Source of the DNA: an uncultured Clostridia bacterium
Lineage (GTDB): Bacteria; Bacillota; Clostridia; Christensenellales; Pumilibacteraceae
Reading direction: 5' to 3'
Assembly (NCBI GenBank): GCA_947066105.1
Contig: CAMSYM010000005.1
Span: 44,132-108,131, forward strand
DNA length: 64,000 nt
The notes beneath the pieces were generated by a model. It was not told the DNA's origin, made no database searches, and saw only the letters and a program-made list of their open reading frames with translations. The position numbers and the translations under genes were made by a program. This document shows positions 8,137 to 18,016 of the stretch, in pieces (positions within the stretch are counted from its first letter, which is position 1; every line of letters starts with the position of its first letter).

Positions 8137-9189
8137 TTATATGTTGAGCTTTTTTTCGTAGCTCGTGATATCCGTAACGCCGTTCTCGCCGACAACGAGC
8201 ATGTCTTCTATGCGCACGCCGCCCAGTCCGGAAATATAAATGCCCGGTTCCGCGGTTATCACCATGTTGGGCTTCAACACGGTTTCGGACTTCGCGCCTA
8301 CGCGCGGATTCTCGTGTATGTCAACGCCCACGCCGTGACCGAACGAATGCCCGAAGTTATCACCGTAGCCGTTGGAAATTATAAACTCGCGAGCGAGCGC
8401 GTCCGCATCGTGACAGGTCATGCCCGCCTTGATGTTCTTTATCGCGTATTCCTGCGCTTCCTTGACTATCCCGTACACTTCGACAAGCCTGCGGTCGGGA
8501 TTGCCCAAGCAAAACGTTCTCGTCATGTCCGAACAATAGCCCTTGTACTTAGCGCCCATGTCGACCAATATCAACTCGTTTTTATCGAGCTTTTTATCGG
8601 ACGGATGATGGTGCGGCTGAGCGGAATTCGCGCCGAACGCGACTATCGTCTCAAACGAATATTTTTCCGCGCCGCCGATTATCATTTCGTAGTTGATCTC
8701 CGCCATAAGCTCGCGCTCCGTCATGCCCGGTTTGGCGTGCGATATGGCGCGCTTTAACGCGCCTTCCGCGATCTGTTGCGCCGTGACGATAAGATCGATC
8801 TCTTCCTGCGTTTTGACCGCGCGCTTGGCGGCGACGGCGGCTTCGGCGGGTTTTAGCTTGAACTCGCCGAGCGCGGATCTAAACGCCGCAAATTCGTCGA
8901 TGAACATTTTTTCGCCGTAACCGACCGTCTTTGCGCCCATAGCGCGCAGTACTTCGGCTATCTTAGCATAAAACTCCGAATACGTGGTTATGACGATATC
9001 GAAGTCGACGACGTTCTCGCGCGCCTCCGATTCGTAACGGAAGTCGGTTATAAACACATTTTTATCGCGCCCGATGACGACCGCGCCGAACGACGTTTCG
9101 AAATGCGTAAAATAAAAGCGGTTCGATTCGTCCGTTAACACAAACGCATCGATCTTTTCGTTATTCTCAAACAAATCGGATGTGATCAT
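8137..9189 (-). CDS. Xaa-Pro aminopeptidase / M24 family metallopeptidase
   Basis: Cytosolic M24B aminopeptidase releasing N-terminal residues before proline (YqhT/PepP-like). At 350 residues it has a creatinase-type N-domain (1-130) and a pita-bread catalytic domain. The metal ligands are visible in order: VDMGAKYKGYCSDMTRTF (two Asp), SFGHGVGVDIHENP (His), ITAEPGIYI (Glu) and GGVRIEDML (Glu). The ATG follows GGGAG. Co-transcribed with efp, from the promoter at 9238-9266. Substrate preference cannot be told from the sequence. Confidence 0.94.
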   Translation of the reverse strand: MITSDLFENNEKIDAFVLTDESNRFYFTHFETSFGAVVIGRDKNVFITDFRYESEARENVVDFDIVITTYSEFYAKIAEVLRAMGAKTVGYGEKMFIDEFAAFRSALGEFKLKPAEAAVAAKRAVKTQEEIDLIVTAQQIAEGALKRAISHAKPGMTERELMAEINYEMIIGGAEKYSFETIVAFGANSAQPHHHPSDKKLDKNELILVDMGAKYKGYCSDMTRTFCLGNPDRRLVEVYGIVKEAQEYAIKNIKAGMTCHDADALAREFIISNGYGDNFGHSFGHGVGVDIHENPRVGAKSETVLKPNMVITAEPGIYISGLGGVRIEDMLVVGENGVTDITSYEKKLNI

Positions 9190-9237
9190 TTACTGCTCCC
9201 GTCCGCGCTGACGCCGCTTGACATCGCGCTTTCTATG

Positions 9238-9266
9238 ATTATACCATAAAACACGGCATATGTTAA
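9238..9266 (-). promoter_or_regulatory. Sigma-A type promoter for pepP-efp
   Basis: Minus-strand -35 TTAACA (9261-9266), 17-base spacer and perfect -10 TATAAT (9238-9243), about 50 bases before the pepP ATG. The -35 box touches the last codons of the upstream endonuclease IV-like gene. Confidence 0.75.
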
Positions 9267-10105
9267 GCGTTTTTGTGCATGTTTTTCATAGCAAGCGCAT
9301 CGTCGGACATTGTGCCGTTGGATTCGCAAACTATATAAGGCGACATCTTATATTCGTCGAAAAGCTCGGCGAGCGGCGCGTAGTCCGGTCCGAATTTATC
9401 GTCATCGAACGTCAAATGTCGTATCTCGCCCTTATCGCCGTATTGTATCTTGGAAAAATGCACGTGCATTTGCGACGCTTTTTCAAAACCGAGCTTATCT
9501 ATCGTATAGTCGAGTATGCGCCTGTAATCGTCTTTCGTTTTAAGTCCGCCGCGGCTGTAAGCATTTATGTGTCCGAAGTCGAAGCACGGATACATTTTGT
9601 CGTATAGCGTGCAAAAATCCGTTACTTCTTCCACCGTGCCTATTTGATTGAGCTTGCCCATTGTTTCGGCGCACACTTTAAACGGGAAATCGAGTTTGTC
9701 GCATTCTTCGGCGAGCAATAAAAGATTGCGCTTGGTCGCCGCAACTGCGTCTGCGCGCACCGCCTTGCCGCACGCCGCGGGATGAAAAACCGCGCGCTCT
9801 CCGCCCATCTTGTTGCACGCTATGAGCGACTGTATTATATATCCTATCGACTTGCGTATCATTTCGGGATCGGGGTTGGCGAAATTCGTGTAATACGGCG
9901 CATGCACGCTGAGCGCGACGTCGTACTTTGCGAACTCGGTTTTTATCTTAGCCGCCGTTTCGTCGGACATCGATACGCCGCGTCCGAACGAATACTCGAA
10001 TGCGTTAAGTCCCAATCCGTGCAGGAATTCGCCTTCCTGATACGTGTGTTTTCTTCCCGACGCATAAAAAGCGTCGCTGTTACCCGACGGTCCTATCCGT
10101 ATCAT
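9263..10105 (-). CDS. Endonuclease IV-like TIM-barrel protein
   Basis: Sugar-phosphate isomerase/AP endonuclease 2 superfamily protein of 280 residues, most similar in layout to deoxyribonuclease IV (Nfo), which incises abasic sites in DNA. Candidate metal ligands appear in the barrel order expected: LSVHAPYYTNFANPD, AVFHPAACG, VCAETMGK, CFDFGHINAYS, MHVHFSKIQY and a final IVCESNG. The strict Nfo signatures are altered, so another TIM-barrel activity is possible. Its ATG overlaps the ribF stop (ATGA), making it the tail gene of the rimP-infB-ribF operon. Confidence 0.72.
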   Translation of the reverse strand: MIRIGPSGNSDAFYASGRKHTYQEGEFLHGLGLNAFEYSFGRGVSMSDETAAKIKTEFAKYDVALSVHAPYYTNFANPDPEMIRKSIGYIIQSLIACNKMGGERAVFHPAACGKAVRADAVAATKRNLLLLAEECDKLDFPFKVCAETMGKLNQIGTVEEVTDFCTLYDKMYPCFDFGHINAYSRGGLKTKDDYRRILDYTIDKLGFEKASQMHVHFSKIQYGDKGEIRHLTFDDDKFGPDYAPLAELFDEYKMSPYIVCESNGTMSDDALAMKNMHKNA

Positions 10106-10983
10106 TTACGCCTCCACGCTATGTCCTTATGCACCTGCTTGGAAAGCAGATCGGGCGTTTGGAACTTGACGATCGGACGCAAATATTTATAAAAATGCAA
10201 GGTCACATCCTTGCCGTAAATATTGTCGTTAAATCCGTCGAGCATTGTTTCCACGACCGTTTTTGTCAGTCCGAAAGTCGGACGCGAACCAACGTTGGTC
10301 GCGCCGTAGTATAGCTTACCGTCGACCGTACACGCAGTGCCGTATGTTCCGTCGGCAGGTAAAAGCTTGCTCGCGGGCAGTTTGACGTTAGCCGTGGGAA
10401 TATCGAACATGCGTCCCGCGCCCCTGCCGCGCACCACTTTGCCCGTAATGAAAAAAGGCTCGCCCAACAACGCGTTGGCGCGCTCTATATCGCCCGCGCT
10501 CAACAACTCCTTGACAGCTGTCGTCGAAACGCGTTCGCCGTCGTCGGTCGTAAATTTAGGCACGATAATACAATCCAAGCCCTTGCGCGCGCAGTAATCT
10601 TCGAGATATTCGGCGTCGCATTCCGCACCGGCGCCGAACGAATAATCGTAACCGCATACGAACGCCTTGATAGAATAATGCGCCGTCAGCCAATCCAAAA
10701 ACGCTTCGCCGCTCGAATTTTTGAGCCGCGAATCGAACCGCATGGGCAGAATACTGTCGCACAGCCCGTCCATAAGAACGCAACGCTCGGCATATGTATA
10801 AACCTGTTTTCCGTCGGCGTTGAAAAGCTTGTACGCATTGTTGGAAAACGTAGCCGCCGCACAGTCCAAGCCGTGTGCGGTCGCATATTCGCGAGCAACG
10901 GAAATAAGCGCTCTGTGTCCCAAATGCACGCTGTCGAAGTAGCCGAGCGCAAGACACACCGATTCCGAAGTGAGTTCTTTCAT
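10102..10983 (-). CDS. ribF: Bifunctional riboflavin kinase / FAD synthetase
   Basis: RibF phosphorylates riboflavin to FMN and adenylates it to FAD. The 293-residue product has an N-terminal nucleotidyltransferase domain (ALGYFDSVHLGHRALI, HLGH at 20-23; CGYDYSFG; STTAVKELL) and a C-terminal flavokinase barrel (GKVVRGRGAGRMFDIPTANV, PADGTYGTACTVDGK, NVGSRPTFG). Compared with many RibF the N-terminus is short, starting directly at the first strand. It follows truB by two bases, the usual truB-ribF pairing, and overlaps the endonuclease IV-like gene. Confidence 0.96.
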   Translation of the reverse strand: MKELTSESVCLALGYFDSVHLGHRALISVAREYATAHGLDCAAATFSNNAYKLFNADGKQVYTYAERCVLMDGLCDSILPMRFDSRLKNSSGEAFLDWLTAHYSIKAFVCGYDYSFGAGAECDAEYLEDYCARKGLDCIIVPKFTTDDGERVSTTAVKELLSAGDIERANALLGEPFFITGKVVRGRGAGRMFDIPTANVKLPASKLLPADGTYGTACTVDGKLYYGATNVGSRPTFGLTKTVVETMLDGFNDNIYGKDVTLHFYKYLRPIVKFQTPDLLSKQVHKDIAWRRK

Positions 10984-10985
10984 TT

Positions 10986-11834
10986 TCAGTCGTCCTTTAA
11001 ATACGTTTTGAGTTTGAGCATGCCGTTTTCCGCGCGACCTATGCCGTAAAACGTCCCGTCGCAGTATATCCGCGCGTCGCCGTCGAATTCGGCGCGCAAT
11101 TTGCGTCCGTGATCGAGATCGTCGCGATCGGATACATCCACGTCGTACCGTTTAAGGTCGACCGCTTTATCGGGCGCGATAAGCGCCGCCGCGCCGAGCC
11201 GTTCGAGCTCCTCCAACCTTACGCTGTCCTTTACGTCGAACATCCCCGAACGCGTGCGCTGTAAATATACGAGAGTTGCCAACGAGCCGCACATGACTGC
11301 CACGTCGCGGCATATCGAACGTATGTACGTTCCCGCCGAACAGGTGATCGAAAACACCGTTTCGTCGATAGCGGGCTGACAAATAAGCTCCGTATCGAAT
11401 ATCTCCACGCACGACGGCTTTAATTGCACGGTCTCGCCGCGGCGCGCCAGATCGTATGCGCGCTTACCGTCTATATGCTTGGCGCTGAACGCGGGCGGGA
11501 TCTGCTTGATCTTGCCTATAAGCGAACGCATGGCGTTATAAACGGCGTCTACGCTCGGTATGTCTTTGGTCGTAGCGACAGTTTGACCGAGCGCGTCCAG
11601 CGTGTCCGTTTGATGACCGAACTTGAATTTTGCGATATACGTCTTTTTGTGACCCGCAAGATGATCGAACAACCGCGCGGACTTCCCCACGCCTATCACA
11701 AGCACGCCCTCCGCCATAGGGTCGAGCGTACCCATATGCCCCACCGTCTTTTGGTCGAGCATGCGCTTGACGCGCGAAACGGCGGACGCCGACGACATAG
11801 ACGGCGGCTTATAAAGATTTATCAGCCCGTTCAC
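10986..11834 (-). CDS. truB: tRNA pseudouridine(55) synthase
   Basis: TruB makes pseudouridine 55 in the T-loop of tRNAs. The product is 282 residues, starting at a GTG that overlaps the nrnA stop (GTGA). The opening NGLINLYKPPSMSSASAVS and the catalytic Asp38 in HMGTLDPMAEGVLVIG are diagnostic; CSAGTYIRSICRDV is the RNA-binding motif. Part of the rbfA-nrnA-truB-ribF block typical of Firmicutes. Confidence 0.97.
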   Translation of the reverse strand: MNGLINLYKPPSMSSASAVSRVKRMLDQKTVGHMGTLDPMAEGVLVIGVGKSARLFDHLAGHKKTYIAKFKFGHQTDTLDALGQTVATTKDIPSVDAVYNAMRSLIGKIKQIPPAFSAKHIDGKRAYDLARRGETVQLKPSCVEIFDTELICQPAIDETVFSITCSAGTYIRSICRDVAVMCGSLATLVYLQRTRSGMFDVKDSVRLEELERLGAAALIAPDKAVDLKRYDVDVSDRDDLDHGRKLRAEFDGDARIYCDGTFYGIGRAENGMLKLKTYLKDD

Positions 11835-12796
11835 GCCTGTTTGGCGAGCGCCGCGCGCCCTGCGGAAATCACCTTATCGGCTACGTCGTAGCGGTTGCCG
11901 TTTATGATACAGCCCGCCGCGAGCCTATGCCCGCCGCCGCCGAATTTTTCCGCCGCCGCCGCGACGTTCGCTTTGACGGCACGAAACGACACGCGAAAAA
12001 CCGCGCCGGGCTGTTCGCACATGGAAACGGCTATCTCCACGCCCTTTATGCTCGAACAGTTATCGATAAGCCCTTCCGTGTCCTCCGACGTACAACCGCA
12101 CGCCTTCATATCTTCTTGCGATATTATCATAAGCGCTATCCTGCCGTCTTCGTGCAATTGTATTGCCGAAAGCGCGCGAGCCGTAAGCTTGATCTTATTG
12201 AAGCTTTTACTGCAATATATCGCATGATTGACCGCGCCGATATCGATCCCGTACTCACAAAGCGCTTTTGCAATGCCGAAAACTTCCACCGTCGTGTTGG
12301 AATGCATAAAATGCCCCGTGTCGGTGGAAAGCCCAGAATACAACGCCGTAGCTATATCGCGGTCTATAAGCCCGCTGTCGGCAAAAAGCCCGTACAGCAC
12401 CGCGCACGTACTGCATGCGCTCGGATCGATATGGTTGATCTTGCAATACCCGTCGTTTGTCGGGTGATGATCGATATTTATACTGTTTGTTGCCGCCGAC
12501 AAATATTTCAAGCCGTCGCCCAAACGCTTGTCCGCCGCGCAATCCACCGCAATGAACAGATCGTATTTATCGTGACCTATCTTGCCGAATTTATCGTATT
12601 CGGGCAAAAACTCGAACGTGACTGGACGCTCGCCGTCGCCGCATATCGCATCGGCTGTCTTGCCGAGCTTGGCGCACAGCAAGCGCACGGCGACAGCCGA
12701 GCTTACGCAATCGCCGTCCGGACGAATGTGACCGCAAACGAGAATTCGGTCCGCCGCCTTTATCGCGTCAATTATCGCCGTCGTTGTTTTCGTCAT
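11831..12796 (-). CDS. nrnA: DHH/DHHA1 phosphoesterase, NrnA-like oligoribonuclease/pAp phosphatase
   Basis: Cytoplasmic DHH-family phosphodiesterase of 321 residues; NrnA degrades nano-RNA and 3'-phosphoadenosine 5'-phosphate. Manganese-binding motifs are present: CGHIRPDGDCVSS, AVDCAAD and the name-giving INIDHHPTND, with SGLSTDTGHF (Asp ligand). The DHHA1 domain ends in the substrate motif FGGGGHRLAAG. The ATG at 12796 lies inside rbfA, giving an unusually long 29-base overlap; an AAAGGG tract precedes it. Between rbfA and truB, its standard place. Confidence 0.94.
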   Translation of the reverse strand: MTKTTTAIIDAIKAADRILVCGHIRPDGDCVSSAVAVRLLCAKLGKTADAICGDGERPVTFEFLPEYDKFGKIGHDKYDLFIAVDCAADKRLGDGLKYLSAATNSINIDHHPTNDGYCKINHIDPSACSTCAVLYGLFADSGLIDRDIATALYSGLSTDTGHFMHSNTTVEVFGIAKALCEYGIDIGAVNHAIYCSKSFNKIKLTARALSAIQLHEDGRIALMIISQEDMKACGCTSEDTEGLIDNCSSIKGVEIAVSMCEQPGAVFRVSFRAVKANVAAAAEKFGGGGHRLAAGCIINGNRYDVADKVISAGRAALAKQA

Positions 12797-13139
12797 GATG
12801 TATGCCCTTTATCACCTGCTCGATACGTTCGAAGTACGCTTGCGATCTGTCGATCACGAAATTGATACGCGGCACTCCGCGCATTTCGCTGTTGGTTTCC
12901 GCAAGCTCGTGTCTGATATACCCGCTGCAACCGTTAAGCGCGGCAAGCACCTTTTTATCGTCGTTGTCTATCGTGACGAATACTGTCGCGTATTTGAGAT
13001 CGCGCGACATTTCGGCGTCGACGACCGTCACGCCGTGTATGCGCGGATCGGACAGCGAATCGACTATTACCGACACGTCGCGCTTGATAATGCTCGCTAT
13101 ACGCTCCGTTCTGTGTCCCGTACCGCCGTGACCTTTCAC
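12768..13139 (-). CDS. rbfA: 30S ribosome-binding factor A
   Basis: RbfA is a KH-fold factor for late 30S maturation and 16S rRNA 5' end processing. The start is placed at a GTG at 13139 overlapping the infB stop (GTGA), with CAGGAG upstream; the open frame extends further but only inside infB. The product of 123 residues matches the family: HRTERIASIIKRDVSVIV, DPRIHGVTVVDAEMSRDL, YATVFVTI, RHELAETNSEMRGVPRINF. A short charged tail (HHDENNDGDN) overlaps nrnA. Confidence 0.95.
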   Translation of the reverse strand: MKGHGGTGHRTERIASIIKRDVSVIVDSLSDPRIHGVTVVDAEMSRDLKYATVFVTIDNDDKKVLAALNGCSGYIRHELAETNSEMRGVPRINFVIDRSQAYFERIEQVIKGIHHDENNDGDN

Positions 13140-15766
13140 TTTTTCTCCTGTTCGACGACGTAGCATTCGATCTCGTCGTCCTCCAAATACTCGATGCAAT
13201 CGGCTATCGCGATACCGCATTCGAGACCGATGGTAACTTCCTTGGCGTCGTCCTTATAGCGTTTGAGTCCGACGATGCCCCCTTCGTGTATGAGCTTGCC
13301 GCCGCGGTAAAGTCGAGCCTTTCCGCCGCGCACGATCTTACCCGTTTGCACGTAGCTTCCCGCGACGATGCCGACGCCCGAAACCTTGAACATGGTGCGG
13401 ACGATCGCTTTGCCCGTAATGTGTTCGACAAACTTGGGCGCGAGCATTTCGTCCATCTTGCCCTGCACGTAATCGAGCGCTTCGTAAATGATACCGAACT
13501 GTTTGATCTGTATGCCCGAACGCTCCGCCGCATTGCGCGCGTCGTTATCGGGCTTGACGTTAAAGCCTATTATGCTCGCATGCGCGACTTCCGCCATCAT
13601 CACGTCGGACTGGTTGATCGCGCCCACGCCCGCATAAACGACGTTGACCTTGACCTCGTCGCCCGAAAGATTTTGCACGGCTTCTTTGAGCGCCTCGCTC
13701 GAACCTTGAACGTCCGCTTTGATAAGCACGCGGAATTCCTTGTCTTTGTCGCCCGCATGCTTGCCGAACGCATCGTCGAGATCGGTGGTAGGCAGGTCGG
13801 AAAGCATTTCGTTTTTGGCGCGAGCCGCACGTTCTTCGATGACCTGACGCGCCATTTTTTCGCTTTCCACGACAGCGATCGGATCGCCCGCGGACGGAAC
13901 TTGCGCAAGTCCGTATACCGCGACGGGCATAGACGGACCAGCGGTCTTGATGTTAACACCCTTATCGTCCGTGAGCGAACGCACTCTGCCGTACGTAGTG
14001 CCGGACACTATATAATCGCCCACTTTGAGCGTGCCGTTTTGCACGATGACCGTAGCGATAGGACCTTTGCCTTTGTCCAACCGCGCTTCGATAACGTATC
14101 CGCGCGCACTGCGGTCGGGATTGGCGCGAAGCTCCAAAACTTCGGCTTGAAGTATGATGTTTTCGAGCAGTTTGTCTATGCCGATATTCTGCTTTGCCGA
14201 AACGGGGATCATCGGCACGTCGCCGCCCCATTCTTCGCAAACTACGTCGTGTTCGGCAAGCTGTTGTTTAAGCCTGTCGGGATTGGCGCCCTGCTTGTCT
14301 ATCTTGTTCATGGCGACCACGATAGGCACGCCCGCGGCTTTGGCATGCTTGATCGCCTCCACCGTTTGCGGCATAACGCCGTCGTCTGCGGCGACTATAA
14401 GCACCGCGATATCGGTGACCGTCGCGCCGCGCTTGCGCATTTCGGTAAACGCCTCGTGTCCGGGCGTATCCAAGAACGTGATCTTTTCGCCGTTTAGATC
14501 GACGGAGTATGCGCCTATGTGCTGGGTTATACCGCCCGCCTCGCCGCTTACGACGCTGGTCTTGCGGATAGCGTCCAACAGCGAAGTTTTGCCGTGGTCG
14601 ACGTGACCCATTACCGTGATGATTGGCGGACGCTTTACAAGGCTGTCTTCGGGATCGGGTTCGGAATGCAGGTCTTGCAACTGCTCTTCCTTGGTCTTTT
14701 CCAGTTTAAGCTCTATATTTACGCCGAGCGCGTCCGCAACAAGCTGCATTGTCGGGAAGTCGACGACGGAATTTATCGTCGTCATGATCCCGAGTTCCAT
14801 GAGCTGTTTTATTATTTCCTGCGCCGTTTTGCCTATCTTTTCGGACAGTATTTTAACGGTAAGGTTTTCGGTAGTGATCACCGCGTTTTCTATCTTGATG
14901 GGCGCAAAAGGCACTACCTTGGCGACCTTTTTGTTTTTGAGCTTGCGCGTACCCATGCGTTCTTCGTCGACGCTCTCCTGGATATAGCCCTTGCGGATGA
15001 GCGTGCGCTTGTTCATTTGCCGCTTGTCGTCGGGACGCGCCGTCGATTTTTTCGCGGACGAATCGCCGCGTTGCTTGCGCTGAGTCGCGGGCGGCTCGAA
15101 CTTAACGGGTGCGGCGGGACGCGAAACGCCCGTCGGACGAGCGCCTACCGTACGCGGCGCGCCCGTTTGCGGACGCGCGGAAGGACGACCCGCTCCGCGT
15201 TCCGTACGCGGTTTGCTTTCGGGGGTCGGACGCGGCGCGTGTTTTATAACGCCGCGGATATAACTGGGTATCGCAGTGCGCGTACCGCCCGTTGCGCTTT
15301 CCGGCAACGGCGCGATCTTGGAGCTTGTAGACGGCGCAGGCTTTTCGGGCGCGACGACATCCGTCTTTTCCGCCGTTCGGTTTTGCTCGCTTTCCGTCGC
15401 AGCTTGCGCAGGTTGCTCCGCGTTCGCCGTCGTAGCGTCGGGTACGGCGTCGGCGGCGGGCTTTGTCTCCGCGTCCGATGCGACGTTATCCTGTTCGACT
15501 GCGTCCGTTTGCGACAGCTCGGTTTCGGGCGCGACGACTTCCGCTTCCTCGGCGCGACGTTCTTCCTGCTCGCGGCGTGCGCGTTCGGCATTTATCTCGC
15601 CCAACCGCGCGCGTTCGGAAGCGTACAGCTTGTCGACGCGTTTTTTGATATCCGCCAAACGTCGGATACAGTCCCGAATCTCGTTTGATTCCAACAGCGT
15701 GTGGAGGCGCTTGATGTTGTTGGACACATCTTCGTTATTCGTCGTATTGTTATTCGTGTTATTCAA
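13136..15766 (-). CDS. infB: Translation initiation factor IF-2
   Basis: GTPase that brings fMet-tRNA to the 30S subunit and promotes subunit joining. The 876-residue form starts at TTG (15766) after a GGAGG. A coiled-coil and Ala/Pro/Arg-rich, low-complexity N-terminal region (about 1-280) precedes the IF2_N domain (about 290-360). The G domain has G1 GHVDHGKT (387-394), G3 DTPGH (433-437) and G4 NKID (487-490). Domains II-IV follow, ending with the C-terminal initiator tRNA-binding barrel ([18 protein letters not shown]). It overlaps rbfA and follows ylxQ by two bases. Confidence 0.98.
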   Translation of the reverse strand: MNNTNNNTTNNEDVSNNIKRLHTLLESNEIRDCIRRLADIKKRVDKLYASERARLGEINAERARREQEERRAEEAEVVAPETELSQTDAVEQDNVASDAETKPAADAVPDATTANAEQPAQAATESEQNRTAEKTDVVAPEKPAPSTSSKIAPLPESATGGTRTAIPSYIRGVIKHAPRPTPESKPRTERGAGRPSARPQTGAPRTVGARPTGVSRPAAPVKFEPPATQRKQRGDSSAKKSTARPDDKRQMNKRTLIRKGYIQESVDEERMGTRKLKNKKVAKVVPFAPIKIENAVITTENLTVKILSEKIGKTAQEIIKQLMELGIMTTINSVVDFPTMQLVADALGVNIELKLEKTKEEQLQDLHSEPDPEDSLVKRPPIITVMGHVDHGKTSLLDAIRKTSVVSGEAGGITQHIGAYSVDLNGEKITFLDTPGHEAFTEMRKRGATVTDIAVLIVAADDGVMPQTVEAIKHAKAAGVPIVVAMNKIDKQGANPDRLKQQLAEHDVVCEEWGGDVPMIPVSAKQNIGIDKLLENIILQAEVLELRANPDRSARGYVIEARLDKGKGPIATVIVQNGTLKVGDYIVSGTTYGRVRSLTDDKGVNIKTAGPSMPVAVYGLAQVPSAGDPIAVVESEKMARQVIEERAARAKNEMLSDLPTTDLDDAFGKHAGDKDKEFRVLIKADVQGSSEALKEAVQNLSGDEVKVNVVYAGVGAINQSDVMMAEVAHASIIGFNVKPDNDARNAAERSGIQIKQFGIIYEALDYVQGKMDEMLAPKFVEHITGKAIVRTMFKVSGVGIVAGSYVQTGKIVRGGKARLYRGGKLIHEGGIVGLKRYKDDAKEVTIGLECGIAIADCIEYLEDDEIECYVVEQEKK

Positions 15767-15768
15767 TA

Positions 15769-16092
15769 TTACCTCCGTAACCCGTATCTTAATTTATACT
15801 TTGCGCTTTCCGTCGCGTATCCGACGATCGCTTTGACCATGCTCGCGTCGGTCAAGCCGAGCGCTTTTACGTTGTTGCCGACCGTCTCTTCGAGTCCTGC
15901 GGCGTACACTATGGGCAATCCCGTCTTGTCCGCCAACGCGTCCATGCCCGACCTTAGATTATCGGATGCGGTATCGCTGACAGCAAGCAGCTTTACCCCG
16001 CGCGCCTTTACGAGCGAATCGTAGCCGTAAACTATCTTGCCCGCGCGCTTGGCAAAGCCTATCATCGTAACGAACGTATCTTTATCAGTCAT
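15769..16092 (-). CDS. ylxQ: L7Ae-family ribosomal/RNA-binding protein (YlxQ-like)
   Basis: Small L7Ae/L30e/S12e/Gadd45-family protein of 107 residues, the YlxQ of the nusA-infB operon; it probably binds kink-turn RNA, but its target is not established. The start at 16092 (MTDKDTFVTMIGFAKRAGK) overlaps the ylxR stop by 8 bases. FAKRAGKIVYGYDSL, KLLAVSDTASDN and IVYAAGLEETVG follow the L7Ae pattern. Confidence 0.88.
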   Translation of the reverse strand: MTDKDTFVTMIGFAKRAGKIVYGYDSLVKARGVKLLAVSDTASDNLRSGMDALADKTGLPIVYAAGLEETVGNNVKALGLTDASMVKAIVGYATESAKYKLRYGLRR

Positions 16093-16357
16093 TTGCTCCG
16101 AGCGATCCGTATTCCCGCAACAGCTTATCGTAAGCGTCCTGCGGTATCTCCTGCTTGAACGCACGCGACAGCGCGCGTTTTTTTGTCATTAGGTTCATGC
16201 ACTCGCCGTCCCTGCAAACGTATGCGCCCCGACCGAGCGCGCGCCCCGTAGTGTCGAGCGCAAACTCGCCGTCCGCCGTGCGCACTATGCGTAACAGCTC
16301 GGACTTGTCTTTCACCTGTCTGCATACTATGCAGGAACGCATGGGGACGTGTTTCAT
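16085..16357 (-). CDS. ylxR: YlxR family RNA-binding protein (DUF448)
   Basis: YlxR/RnpM family protein of 90 residues. The family binds nucleic acid, and in Bacillus subtilis RnpM was reported to bind RNase P RNA. The hallmarks are the opening MRSCIVCRQVKDKSELLRIV with two Cys and the strand GRALGRGAYVC. It starts directly after the nusA stop and overlaps ylxQ by 8 bases. The RNase P RNA gene rnpB is in this same window at 47.6-48.0 kb, though not linked in transcription. Confidence 0.94.
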   Translation of the reverse strand: MKHVPMRSCIVCRQVKDKSELLRIVRTADGEFALDTTGRALGRGAYVCRDGECMNLMTKKRALSRAFKQEIPQDAYDKLLREYGSLGAND

Positions 16358-17506
16358 TTAGTCAAGCTCTCCGAGATCCTCTTCGAATACGTCGAAGTTG
16401 TCGCTGCCCATCTGCTCGGCGCGTTCGGTAGCCGCCTTGACTTCCTTCTCCATTGCCGAGTACGGTTTGATGTCTATCTTCCAGCCTGTAAGCTTTGCCG
16501 CGAGCCGCGCGTTTACGCCCTCTCTGCCTATCGCAAGGCTGAGCTGATCGTCCATTACGACCACGCGCGCCAAACGCTCGTCCTCCTTGGCTTCGACCAT
16601 GACTACCTTGGCTGGGAGCAATGCGCGCGCTATATATTCCAGCGGATCCTCATGCCACGGTATGATGTCGATCTTTTCGCCGCCGACCTCGGAAATTATT
16701 CCGTTGACGCGCGCGCCGCGGTTACCCACGCAAGCGCCCACCGCGTCCACGCTCGAATCGGTGGCGTATACAGCCATCTTGGTGCGCAAGCCCGCTTCGC
16801 GGACGATGCCTTTTATAACGACGACTCCGCTCGCGATCTCCGGCACTTCCATTTCGAACATTCTGCGCACGAATCCCGGCGAAGTGCGCGTTACAAGCAC
16901 CTGCGGTCCGCGCGTCGTGGATTTTATGCCGCGCACAAACACTTTGATCTTGTCGCCGACCTTGAATTTGTCGCCGGGCAACTGATCCTTGGGATACAGC
17001 ACCGCTTCCATCTTTTGGATCTCGACGCACACGTTTTTGCCGTCGATGCGCTGAACGACGCACGTAACGAGCTGTTCTTCCTTTTCGGCAAGGTCGCTGT
17101 ACGCTTTTTCGGTCTCCACCGCGCGGAGCTTTTGCGTTATTATTTGCTTAGCCATTTGCGCGACGATACGTCCGAAATCGGCGGTGTCGACGGGTTCCAA
17201 GATCTCGTCGCCCACTTTATGCTTTTTATCGATCAAACGCGCGTCTTCGAGACTGATCTCCGTTTCGCGCTCGACCACCTGCTCGACTACCGTTTGACAG
17301 GTGTATATATTAAACGTTTTAAGCTCCGGCGTGACGACTATCTTTACCGATTTTGGTACGCCGTACTGCTTTTTGTACGCGCTGGCGAGCGCGTCCTGCA
17401 AAGCGTCCAAAAACACTTCCTTTTTGATACCGCGCTCGGTTTCCAGATCGCACAATGCGTCGTAAAAATCCGATTGCCAAGTACGTGTCAAACTCTTTTT
17501 AGCCAT
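16358..17506 (-). CDS. nusA: Transcription termination/antitermination protein NusA
   Basis: NusA binds RNA polymerase, modulating pausing, intrinsic termination and antitermination. The 382-residue length is the Firmicutes form without C-terminal acidic repeats. An N-terminal polymerase-binding domain (1-130) is followed by an S1 domain (about 135-200; VTCVVQRIDGKNVCVEI), then two KH domains (TRTSPGFVRRMFEMEVPEI; CVGNRGARVNGIISEVGGE; LAIGREGVNARLAAKLTGW). It ends with a short acidic tail (FEEDLGELD). GGGAG precedes the ATG. Second gene of the rimP operon. Confidence 0.98.
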   Translation of the reverse strand: MAKKSLTRTWQSDFYDALCDLETERGIKKEVFLDALQDALASAYKKQYGVPKSVKIVVTPELKTFNIYTCQTVVEQVVERETEISLEDARLIDKKHKVGDEILEPVDTADFGRIVAQMAKQIITQKLRAVETEKAYSDLAEKEEQLVTCVVQRIDGKNVCVEIQKMEAVLYPKDQLPGDKFKVGDKIKVFVRGIKSTTRGPQVLVTRTSPGFVRRMFEMEVPEIASGVVVIKGIVREAGLRTKMAVYATDSSVDAVGACVGNRGARVNGIISEVGGEKIDIIPWHEDPLEYIARALLPAKVVMVEAKEDERLARVVVMDDQLSLAIGREGVNARLAAKLTGWKIDIKPYSAMEKEVKAATERAEQMGSDNFDVFEEDLGELD

Positions 17507-17548
17507 TTTTATTCTCCCGAATAATTATTTTTGAATAGTTGCCGCCCG

Positions 17549-18016
17549 TCAAAACTCGACGTACGGACGCGCGAGCGCCGCTTTGGCGTTTTCTATGAAT
17601 ACCGTCGCGCCGTCGTCGGTTTCAAGCGTTATGCCTTCCTCCGTACGACCGACGAGCGTTCCGACATACAGCTTTGTCTTGCTCCCGCTCTGCGGAGCAT
17701 ACAGCTTGACTTCGATCTTTTGCCCGTAATTGCGCTCGAAATCGCGTTGGGTCTTGAACGGTCTGTCAAGCCCCGGCGACGATACGTCCAAGCAGTACGG
17801 CACGCCGTTCGTCGGGTCGAGTTCGTCGAGCGGCGCGTCCAACGCGTTGGATACGGTTTCGCAATCGTCGAGCGAAACGCCGCGCTCGTTGGCGATATAC
17901 ACGATCAAATGCTTATCGCCGTACATCGTTTTATACTCTACGTCGACCAGCTCGTATCCGAGTCCGCTCAAAACGCTTTCTATGACGGGCTTTGCCCTTT
18001 CGATAACGCTGTTTAT
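17549..18016 (-). CDS. rimP: Ribosome maturation factor RimP (start codon uncertain, probably ATA)
   Basis: RimP assists 30S subunit assembly. LGYELVDVEY, the Asp/Glu-rich hinge (ERGVSLDDCETVSNALD) and VSSPGLDRPFK identify it. The first canonical start in frame is a TTG at 17971, but it removes the N-terminal helix all RimP proteins have. The frame is open upstream and encodes that helix (INSVIERAKPVIESVLSG), yet from the TAA at 18062-18064 to the TTG there is no ATG, GTG, TTG or CTG. A strong GGAGGG at 18021-18026 sits four bases before an ATA at 18016, which I take as the likely start, giving 155 residues, the normal size. Promoter and leader hairpin lie upstream. The function is certain; the start is an inference. 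Confidence 0.85.
   Translation of the reverse strand: MNSVIERAKPVIESVLSGLGYELVDVEYKTMYGDKHLIVYIANERGVSLDDCETVSNALDAPLDELDPTNGVPYCLDVSSPGLDRPFKTQRDFERNYGQKIEVKLYAPQSGSKTKLYVGTLVGRTEEGITLETDDGATVFIENAKAALARPYVEF

Noticed and set aside
13286..15688. Two long plus-strand frames (403 and 389 codons) opposite infB
   Set aside because: Both are antisense to a certain gene and encode Arg/Phe-rich sequence without any motif.
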